64,000 nucleotides of DNA from a virus, in the IMG/VR virus record IMGVR_UViG_3300042335_000815, positions 1 through 64,000 of that record. The stretch is one strand, 5' to 3'. The notes beneath the pieces are model-generated. The model was not told the DNA's origin. It saw only the letters and a program-made list of their open reading frames with translations, and ran no database searches. Positions 16,284 to 24,200 of the stretch are shown here, one piece after another. The first letter of the stretch is position 1. Every line of letters begins with the position of its first letter. Position numbers and translations under genes: made by a program.

Positions 16284-17621
16284 TTATCGAATGTTGATGT
16301 TTGAAAAATAACCGGGCAGTAAGTCCGAAATTGTGCCGCCCGAAGTTCCGGTGAACGCGGAAATCAGAGGCTCTTGTTCTGAAGTGCTGGCCCGGGCTGC
16401 GCGGTCGATCCTTCCACGAGACTCTTCCTCTTCCTTCAGTTGGTCCAAAGCCCACTGGAGTTGTTCTTCCCCAGAAACACTATTTAAATAAGACATGTTG
16501 TAGTTGGCGTTTTCCACGGCCTGCCAGAATTCTCCGTTTCGCTCCCGACCATCCAAAATGGACTCCGCCGCCGACCGACTCAAATTAGCCGCTTGTTGAC
16601 GGAATGTTTTCAGGTAGCCCTTGGCCTGCGCCACTTGGCGTTTTTCTATTTCATTGTCAGCCACAAACTTGGCAAATCTCCGCGCTCCCGCTTCTTCATT
16701 TTCTTTCCTGCGTTCGGCGACACGCTTTTCGCGTTCCGGCGCGGTGGCGTTAAATTTCTCCATGTCCGGACGGGACTTGTCGGCTTTGGCACGACGATCG
16801 GCTTCGGCACGAAGATCCATGAGATCCACCTCGCGAACTGCGGCGTTCGCAGGGCGAGACGTTGTCACAGTCGGGCCGTTGGGGTCAGAAGAAACCGTCT
16901 CTGTCCGAGTCGCGTTTGTCCGGACGGCCGCTCCGCCTGCTAAAGCGGCTGCGTCACCTTCAGTTGTCCCTGGCCCCTTAGGTAACCCGCGCGCAACCCG
17001 GTCACGGTCGCGAGCGTTTTTGGTAGCTTGCTCGATCGCAGAAATATTACCTGACGCCCTTGCCGCAGCTACCTCTGGGTCAGCCGACCAGTCTTTGACA
17101 ATGGCTATACGCTTAGAAGTTGGGTTCCTTTCCCAATAATCCTCGGCGCTTAGACCCTGGCGCTGCACGGCTTTCTCGGCTTCTTCCGCTTGTTTATCCC
17201 GCCGTTTAGGGACAGATACGCTGTTATTCCCCGCACGCCGCCCCGAGTACTCATCGGCATCGCGCAGGAATTCCTCGGCGTTGCCGATAAGCCGGTCGCG
17301 CTGACGTCCATACATCTCCCGGGCCACGGGCGGCAAATCCGAACTAGGCTCTGCTTGCAAAGCCTCGTCGACCGCCTGCATGGCACGGCCGCGATCAGCG
17401 GACGCGGCCGAAAAGCCACGCGCGGCCGTGGCCGCATTGGCCCGGGACATGGCGCGAAGCGTCGGATCTTCGCCCCGGTTCCAGCGGCTGATGGCCAGGG
17501 TCTCGCCGACTCCGGTTCTTTCCAGATCCTCGGCGATGTCCTGAGCTTGAGCAGACCGGCGCAAGCCCCGGCGATATTGATCGCGGATCTTTGCGTCGGA
17601 AGATGTTGTCGTGCGGGCCAT
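16284..17621 (-). CDS. Probable internal virion protein, 445 aa
   Basis: Strongly charged, helical protein rich in Arg, Ala and Glu with coiled-coil-like central parts (about residues 260-330) and disordered Thr/Ser/Pro stretches between. It shares the block with the 272- and 2607-residue proteins, with a one-base gap to the former, which suggests co-translation in a fixed ratio. No enzyme motif is seen. Confidence 0.6.
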   Translation of the reverse strand: MARTTTSSDAKIRDQYRRGLRRSAQAQDIAEDLERTGVGETLAISRWNRGEDPTLRAMSRANAATAARGFSAASADRGRAMQAVDEALQAEPSSDLPPVAREMYGRQRDRLIGNAEEFLRDADEYSGRRAGNNSVSVPKRRDKQAEEAEKAVQRQGLSAEDYWERNPTSKRIAIVKDWSADPEVAAARASGNISAIEQATKNARDRDRVARGLPKGPGTTEGDAAALAGGAAVRTNATRTETVSSDPNGPTVTTSRPANAAVREVDLMDLRAEADRRAKADKSRPDMEKFNATAPEREKRVAERRKENEEAGARRFAKFVADNEIEKRQVAQAKGYLKTFRQQAANLSRSAAESILDGRERNGEFWQAVENANYNMSYLNSVSGEEQLQWALDQLKEEEESRGRIDRAARASTSEQEPLISAFTGTSGGTISDLLPGYFSNINIR

Positions 17622-17625
17622 CGTG

Positions 17626-18207
17626 TTACTTGAGGCCGCTTACGGTGAAGTTACCGCCGGTATTACCCGGAGTGCCGCCACCCGAAAATTTACCGAACAT
17701 GTCTCGGGCGCGTTTCCATGACTCGCGTTGCCAGGAGCGTTGCTCATCTTCCCACGCGTTGTCGCGTTCTCGTTGCTGCATGTTCGAACTGAACTGCTGC
17801 TGTTCGCGTCCCTCGCGGTCCTGCTCCATTTGACGCTGCTCCATTTCCCAAGCGCGGTCCATCGCAGCGTTCTGACGCTGCTTAAACAAAGCATTGTCGA
17901 TTTGCATGGCGTTAGCTGCACCAAAACCAGTCATACCGGTTCCGGTGAGGTCATTACCGCGCATCTGCATCGCGCCCTGCATCGCACGATTCCATTTTGG
18001 ATCTAAACGAGTCTCGCCCGTCCATTTGTCCACTGAAGTTGGTATTACCGAACGGCCGCCAGCGTTAACATTGAATCTGCCGCCGCTGTTTGTGTAGTTG
18101 CGTATAGCGCTGGTGGTGACAAAGTCCCTATACCCCTGTTGAACTTGCGGGCTCGCTGAGTTGCCACCCGCCATTAGTCTACCTTTACTGCCTAGCCATG
18201 TGCTCAT
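17626..18207 (-). CDS. Probable internal or tail-associated protein, 193 aa
   Basis: Start chosen at the ATG at 18207 (begins MSTWLGSKG), which overlaps the upstream gene by a few bases; an extension to 18249 would overlap by 38. The first half is Gly/Asn-rich and the second is a Gln/Glu/Arg-rich coiled coil (about residues 100-165) with a Gly-rich end. Sits between the adaptor-like gene and the internal protein genes. Confidence 0.55.
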   Translation of the reverse strand: MSTWLGSKGRLMAGGNSASPQVQQGYRDFVTTSAIRNYTNSGGRFNVNAGGRSVIPTSVDKWTGETRLDPKWNRAMQGAMQMRGNDLTGTGMTGFGAANAMQIDNALFKQRQNAAMDRAWEMEQRQMEQDREGREQQQFSSNMQQRERDNAWEDEQRSWQRESWKRARDMFGKFSGGGTPGNTGGNFTVSGLK

Positions 18208-18211
18208 ATAA

Positions 18212-19171
18212 TTAGTATTGCGTCTTAACCCGCCCAAGCCCGAAACCATGCGGACTGAAGCGTAGTGTGTTGAATTGACTGCCGCGCGCTTCCTTCAACT
18301 CTGAATTCAGGAGCGACAGTGCCCGTTGAAAATACTCGGTGGCACGTTCGAGATCGTTCGTGTCCTCGTATTTCAAAGAGATAAGACCCAGTTTTAGGGC
18401 CCCCATGTTGTCGGGGATGATGTCGTCGTTCTCCGACAAGACCGGCACGAAACGGCGTTTGCACAAAGCGCGCACCGATGGCACCTCGCTGTTGTTGGCC
18501 TGCACCACTTTGTAGCGGCGGTATCCTATGTTGGTCTCGCCCGGCTCGTACTCGCCGATCTGGGTTTCCTGACCCTGTGAATTCACGGCCCAGAGGGTCA
18601 GGTAGCCGTTGGTCAGGGGTTTCAAGACCCCGGTGATCGAGGAGAAATACTGGGTGGTTGTGTTGGTCTCCGAGGTCAGATTGAGCAAAAGCCCCTCTGA
18701 ACCATCGGCACCGTATACGGGATTTCCGTCGGCATCGTTGCCCTTGAGCACCACATAATTGCCCGTATCCCGGTCGGATGTGCCAGGGACCTTCACGCGC
18801 AGACGGAAAGAATCATAGGGCGGATCGCGGAAAACAGGGTGGTTGTCACCCGCGTCTAAAACAAGATCCGGCCCGCTGTATGCCGAGCTGGAAATTTCGC
18901 CCGGCCCACCCGGGACGAACGAATACCAACGGCTGAAAGGGGTGCGCGGCACCTTGGCCACGGTGACTCCGAGGATAGCTTCGCAGCGGCGGGGGAGGGT
19001 CACGTAGCCTTGTGTCGCGTCCAGATCCACTTCAACCAGCATGCCCTTCCACCGCCCGCTGACAAAAAAGCGTTCGCAGGCCTCGTTGACCCTTGCAGGC
19101 ACCGAAGCATCATCAGGCCCGTTGGGGCTGATGTGCTGATGAAGGAGTTGTCGTGCCTGCGCCAAAGTCAT
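18212..19171 (-). CDS. Tail adaptor (gp11-like tail tubular A type) candidate
   Basis: 319 residues. An N-terminal helix pair (AQARQLLHQH ... VNEACERFFVSGRWKGM) followed by YVTLPRRCEAILGV and a C-terminal helix (KLGLISLKYEDTNDLERATEYFQRALSLLNSELKE) fit the plan of podoviral head-tail adaptor or tubular A proteins as I recall them. Position before the internal proteins agrees. A clean promoter precedes it, placing the predicted transcript start only about four bases before the ATG. An operator-like site is inside at 18838-18850. Confidence 0.6.
   Translation of the reverse strand: MTLAQARQLLHQHISPNGPDDASVPARVNEACERFFVSGRWKGMLVEVDLDATQGYVTLPRRCEAILGVTVAKVPRTPFSRWYSFVPGGPGEISSSAYSGPDLVLDAGDNHPVFRDPPYDSFRLRVKVPGTSDRDTGNYVVLKGNDADGNPVYGADGSEGLLLNLTSETNTTTQYFSSITGVLKPLTNGYLTLWAVNSQGQETQIGEYEPGETNIGYRRYKVVQANNSEVPSVRALCKRRFVPVLSENDDIIPDNMGALKLGLISLKYEDTNDLERATEYFQRALSLLNSELKEARGSQFNTLRFSPHGFGLGRVKTQY
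18838..18850 (-). promoter_or_regulatory. Operator-like 13-mer inside the adaptor-like gene
   Basis: Minus strand reads GGTGACAACCACC exactly, extended to GGGTGACAACCACCC, in the direction of transcription. Encodes Gly-Asp-Asn-His-Pro. Confidence 0.55.
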
Positions 19172-19181
19172 GTAAGAGAAG

Positions 19182-19209
19182 AATATAAAGTCGCGTTGTA
19201 TAGTGTCAA
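19182..19209 (-). promoter_or_regulatory. Promoter TTGACA-16-TATATT before the adaptor-like gene
   Basis: On the minus strand TTGACA (19209-19204), a 16-base spacer and TATATT (19187-19182). The expected start point is near 19175, four bases before the ATG at 19171, so the mRNA would be practically leaderless. No operator lies in it; it overlaps the 3' end of the upstream gene. Confidence 0.6.
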
Positions 19210-19817
19210 GCTACGGCGGCCCATTTGTTTACAGGACAACTCGCCGTAGCCATACGAAGCTTAGCCTGAGTAGAGCAACCGCATTTCATGCAACGTCCGG
19301 TCCCCTTGAAGCCGTTGGGATTCCAAAATTCACAGCCTCTGCAGACCCCGAGACGGGCTTCCAGAGTCTGAGGGTCGACGACTTTCATTCCTTTTTTGGC
19401 CCATTCGGTCAGGGAGTTAATTAATGTTTTCGCCTGCGTAGTAAGACTCGGTAGTTCCGAGACGGGGACAGCCTTGTCCGATCCCGGCAGTTGTACATTC
19501 ACCCTGACCGGCGCACCGTTCCAGGTGTTGATAGCCGCCCCGGTACGGCGACGGACATGCCCGGCAAGTTCTCGAACCGTGTATTCCGATACGTCGAAGT
19601 AAGGCTTACCTTCGACCAGTCCAGGGCCGTCGGACAACTCCATTACATAGTCGACTTCCGAGTGCTCCAGACGCGTGAGTCCTTTGACGAAAGGGCCGGG
19701 AGGCAAAGATCGGCTTCGGAAAAATACAACTGTGCCGACAAACGAATTGAGAACTCCGCTGAGTTTTTCAACGTTGTGTGAGGTAACAAGAACTACGGGT
19801 TTAGTGGTTACTAGCAT
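19206..19817 (-). CDS. Cysteine-cluster (zinc-binding) protein
   Basis: 203 residues. The N-terminal ~70 residues look like a Val/Thr-rich beta domain. A middle helical segment leads to a C-terminal cluster CRGC, CMKCGC and CPVNKW. The order of the cluster and the preceding helix match the protein at 6972-7565, so the two are likely paralogues. The present gene sits between the cysteine-rich protein and the adaptor. Possibly a structural zinc protein of the tail or an assembly factor. Confidence 0.65.
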   Translation of the reverse strand: MLVTTKPVVLVTSHNVEKLSGVLNSFVGTVVFFRSRSLPPGPFVKGLTRLEHSEVDYVMELSDGPGLVEGKPYFDVSEYTVRELAGHVRRRTGAAINTWNGAPVRVNVQLPGSDKAVPVSELPSLTTQAKTLINSLTEWAKKGMKVVDPQTLEARLGVCRGCEFWNPNGFKGTGRCMKCGCSTQAKLRMATASCPVNKWAAVA

Positions 19818-19818
19818 A

Positions 19819-20895
19819 TTAAGAGTTCGGGCCGAGACACTCTTCTGGAGGGCATTCTTCTAACGTAATCGTGATTTCAAAATCCGGGTCGTTCAGACCA
19901 CAGTCTTCGAATTTGTAGGTCACTGAATTGGTACCGGCTCCGCCAAATGAACAGTCCTGTAAAGTGCTTGTTCCTACTTTCCCTTCACAGAAATCGCGTT
20001 CCGGGCAAACCACGCTCAAACTCACCGAGGCGCCCATTTCAGCAGCTTCCCTCATTGACCCAAAGCGGCACGCGTTGTCCCAATTGGCGTTCATGAATGT
20101 TTTGCAAGTAGGATTACCGACCACTCCTCCCGAAACGTTGACTACAGCAAAGCAACCCTCTTCGCCTTCGTCGCATTTGTGGCACGTTTGAGAGACACAC
20201 CCGGTAATACCGCACCCGGCGTCTTGACTGTACACGTCTTGTTCTACACTATTATCGCAGTCCTTTGGGGGGCTCGGCTGCCATCCCGGTCCTAAAAAAC
20301 TGCAGTCGCATTCGCACGTGGAGTCGCAACCAGTCACCTCTTGAATCGTTTCTTCGTAGCAGTTTTCGCAGCCGGGGGTTGTCGAGCCGCGCCGCACGGT
20401 TTGCGTGAAAGGTTCCCAACAGCAAAACGCTGTGCATTCCGGCTCGAACGTCGGCGCGCCGTCATACACACACTCCGAGCAATCCCCGTCGTTTTCGAGG
20501 CACCGGTAACAAGTGACCGTTAGACAGCCGCCCGCCGGAAGACCCACGTTGTTGGATGATACCACTCTTGTTTCCACAGTTTTGCAGTCAGTTGGACGAG
20601 TGCTGGTCCACTCATCTCCGATCCAACTGCACTCGCACGGACACTCTTTGCATCCCTGCACTTCCTGTTCTGTTTGCTGCTCGCAGCTTTCACAGTTTGG
20701 GGTGTTGGAAGCCCGCGTCACCGTCTGTGTGAACATGTTCGGTGTAGGGTAACCGCCATCGTCGCCCTCTGTTTTATACTCACAAATGTCGTAGCACTCC
20801 GGCTCGAACGTCGGCTCTCCGTCAAAACTGCAGCATTCGTCAGCGTTTCCGCAGGCGTTGCAGCAGCAAGGGCATTCTATAGTGCTAGAAGACAT
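19819..20895 (-). CDS. Cysteine-rich repeat protein, 358 aa with 44 Cys
   Basis: About 12% Cys. Two repeats of roughly 110 residues are visible, each running from D-G-x-PTFEPEC through FTQTV.R.S.TP.C..C, a CxCxC cluster, a W...P.DC segment and a TC..C end. The W...P.DC...V portion recalls thrombospondin type 1 modules, but the match is weak. The C-terminal third has fewer Cys. No signal peptide is visible. Such Cys density suggests disulfides or metal sites in a particle-exposed protein. Located between a collagen-like protein and the zinc-cluster protein. Confidence 0.7.
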   Translation of the reverse strand: MSSSTIECPCCCNACGNADECCSFDGEPTFEPECYDICEYKTEGDDGGYPTPNMFTQTVTRASNTPNCESCEQQTEQEVQGCKECPCECSWIGDEWTSTRPTDCKTVETRVVSSNNVGLPAGGCLTVTCYRCLENDGDCSECVYDGAPTFEPECTAFCCWEPFTQTVRRGSTTPGCENCYEETIQEVTGCDSTCECDCSFLGPGWQPSPPKDCDNSVEQDVYSQDAGCGITGCVSQTCHKCDEGEEGCFAVVNVSGGVVGNPTCKTFMNANWDNACRFGSMREAAEMGASVSLSVVCPERDFCEGKVGTSTLQDCSFGGAGTNSVTYKFEDCGLNDPDFEITITLEECPPEECLGPNS

Positions 20896-20897
20896 GG

Positions 20898-21272
20898 TTA
20901 AACACCGTCCATAATCAGCGTCACATTGCTCCCATCACACTCAATAGTTGCGCCGTTAATGGCAGCTTTGATGGCTTCAATGTCTGCCAATATCTCATTC
21001 AAAGTTTCTTCGTCGCACACCCCGTCGTCGCCATTAGTGCCGTTGATGCCGTCAACACCAGGTTCACCCTGCGGCCCTTGTGGCCCGCGCGGTCCGGTTT
21101 GCCCTCCGCCGCCGCCGAAACCGCCCCCGACGCCGCCCAACTGAGCGCTCGCCGATCCGGGAGATACCGAGCCGCTCGCAGTATAGCGCGGGTCCCCGCG
21201 ACGAAACGCTCTGAGATTAAAGGGGCCTAATGGTCCGAAAGGTGGGATCTCTTCGTAGTTTGAACTATTGTC
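20898..21272 (-). CDS. Collagen-like short fibre protein, 124 aa
   Basis: Start chosen at ATG 21272, just past the previous stop; a longer frame to 21347 would overlap the upstream gene. Contains about ten Gly-X-Y triplets (GPRGPQGPQGEPG ... GTNGDDG) after a Gly-rich stretch, then a short helical, acidic C-terminus with two Cys that could act as a trimerisation head. Phage collagen-like segments form trimeric rods in fibres. Confidence 0.7.
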   Translation of the reverse strand, partial: DNSSNYEEIPPFGPLGPFNLRAFRRGDPRYTASGSVSPGSASAQLGGVGGGFGGGGGQTGPRGPQGPQGEPGVDGINGTNGDDGVCDEETLNEILADIEAIKAAINGATIECDGSNVTLIMDGV

Positions 21273-21280
21273 CATGGGTG

Positions 21281-24200
21281 TCAATTCACGTAAGCTTGGC
21301 CGATGTGCGCCACCAAAGCCGTGACTCGCACCAAGCCGTACCGCCATGACTCAGTGTCGATAGAAATGATATAGCTTCCGGCCGGAAAACTGGTGTGCGG
21401 GGCGGTTGCTGGTATGCTTGACGGGCTAAATCTGCCCGTAAAAGAAGGGGCAGTCGCGGTCAATGTTCCACCGCCTGCGTTGAATGGTGTAAGATTCACA
21501 GTTTCGGTTGTTATGTTGATCTGCCCGTGAAGCGTGGGGGGTATAGTGGTGATGCTCGACTGTAAAGTGTTGGAGAATGACTCGCCCGAGCCGGTGCTGT
21601 TGTTGCCCGAACTGATATCAAACGACGCGGACGAATTGACGCGTCGTGTTACACTTCCGCCGACAGCGGTGATTGTGACTGGTTCAGGAAACAAAGACGG
21701 AAACTCTGCTGCATTGACTTTGGCTTTGACTGCGTCAAATCCCGCGTCGGTTTTATCTAAAAAGAAAATGTGCCGAGTGGCCGGAACAGGCCCCGTATAG
21801 CCATTTTTAATTCTCCACCGCATGTCGATTGTGTTGGAGCCCGTGCCGGAAGCCTCGATAGACCAGCTTGACCCGGTTGAGGTGGCTGATCCTGTAGAAC
21901 TGCCAAAAACACTGATGGCGGTTACCTCTATGAGACGATCGGGCAACTCGACATTCACATAAGCTGCAAGCTGGTAATGCTGGGCCAAGACCGCCGCCCG
22001 ATAAGAATTGACGTTCAGCTCGCGGACTGTCGAATGGAGTACCGTGTCTGGTTGAACTGTAAGCCGATTGGTGCCGAGATTGGCGTTGGCCGGAGCGACC
22101 ACTCTGGTGGTGAAGGGGATGATGATGTCGAGCTGCTCGTCATAAACCTGACCAGACAATGTCGAGGTGTCAGCCAGCGCAACGTGACGCGAAACAAACT
22201 TGCCGTCGCCAAGTTCTTCTTTTGTAAATGAAACTGTTCCGAACCCGGGAACGATCGAAGTGTAGGCCGAGTCACCGTAGCGCTCGACAACGCTCGCCGT
22301 ACCTCCACCCAGCTCCCCGGTGAACTGGGTTCCGCCTGACAACGTGGCAAATCCAGCGGGATCTCGGGTCGCGACGCGGGTGCGCTTTGTAAACTCGGTC
22401 TGCTGGGCTTCGCTCTTGGATACTTCTCCTCCCGACAACGTCAACTCGGAGCTTACAGTTCCCGCAGTTGTCGACTCCGTGATAAAAGTGGGGAGAGCCG
22501 CCCTGAATTTTTCCGGGGTGACGTCCGGTGCCGACAACTCCAAGCTCTTGTTTTCAAAGACGCTGGGCACCTCGACTTCCGTCTTGACCGTGCGGCCGTC
22601 GCCCAACTCCTCGACCTCGCCGCTGACGATCGTGGCACTGGGCTGAATCGTCTGGGGTTGATCCAACAGCGTAAGCCTTCGTGTCGCAAGCTGCCCATTA
22701 TTGGTGATGACCTGCTCTTCCAGAACCGGGGATTCGGAGATATCGCGGGTGCGCGTGCGGGTACGCTTGGTGAATTTGTTTACCTGCTGCTCTGATTTCT
22801 CGAACTCGTTCGGGCTGAGCGATCCTGGCATAGCCGCCGTTCCGGCACCGGTTGATTCAGTGATCTGCTCGGCCACCGAGGCCTTGAACTTGGTCGGGGT
22901 AAGATCTTCTTTAAGTCGTGTAAATGCCGCACTGGTGAACACCTCGGCCTTGGTGTCCTCGGTTTTTATAGTCAAACCGTCTCCGATGTTCTCGACCGAT
23001 CCGCTGACGGTGGCGCTGGGGGCCAAAGACTGCGAGCCCGAAGCAAGCGTTTTGACCCGGGTTACCACAACTCCGTCGTTGTCGATCAAAGTGTCGCTCG
23101 GGGTCAGGGTAACCGGAAGGCTGGAAACAGGGCGGGTAGTGACCGAGGTACGGACTTTGTGCTCCGTGATGCGCTGCCGGGCCCGGGCCAGCTCGCCAGC
23201 GGAAAGCGTCGGCATGCTGATCGAGGTGCCGGTCTCAACAACTTCGGATGTCTGCGTCGGCACCGCTCCGCGAAACTCCTGCGGAACAAGGTCAGGTTTT
23301 TCCACGGCCAGACGCCGCTCGTCAAAAATGGACGCGACCGAGACTTCCGTCTTGACCGTGCGGCCGTCGCCCAGCTCTTCGATACTACCTTCGAGCAGTG
23401 TTGCACTCGGAGATACAGTTTGCGGCTGGTCGGAAAGTATCAGCGTGCGTGAGGCAAGCTGACCGGTGGGGGTCACCACGGACTCTGTCAGGACTTTGTT
23501 CTCGCCAAGCTGCCGAACACGGGTGCGGGTTCGTTTGAGAAATTTGTTTACTTGCTGCTCTGATTTCTCGAACTCATCGGGTGTCAGGCTCGTGGGCATG
23601 ACCGCCGTTCCGGGAACTGTCTGCTCGACAACTTCTTCGGCGATAGAGGCCCTGAATTTTTGCGGAGTTAGATCTTCTTTGGCTTTGACGAAAGAGGCGC
23701 TGCCGAACACTTCGGCTTTAGTAAGTAAAGTTCTTACGGTCTTTCCGTCGCCAATGTCCTCGACGGTGCCGCTTATGGTGGCGCTGGGAGTAATCGGCTG
23801 GGCACCTTGAGCCAACGTCCGCACTACGGAAACTTTAACGCCGTCATTATCCACCTGCTCCCCTAGATCAAGAACTCCGGAAGTGGTCGCGTTGCGCGTG
23901 ACCGTGCGGGTGCGCTTAGTAAACTTAGTTACCTGCTGCTCTGTTTTGGAGATCTCGTTGCCGCTCAGTGTGATTGGTTCGGCCACGCCCGGTTCAGTCA
24001 CCTCGGTAACGCTATCCGGTACAGTGGCGCGAAACTCAGCCGGGACCGTCTCCGGCTTTTCCTGTGCAAAGGATTGGCTGCCGAAAACTTCCTCTTTAGT
24101 CAGAAGAGTTTGGACGGTCTTTCCGTCGCCCAGATCTTCGACAGTGCCGCTGACAGTCGCCGATGGACTAATCGGCTGCGCCCCTTCGGACAGCGTGCGG

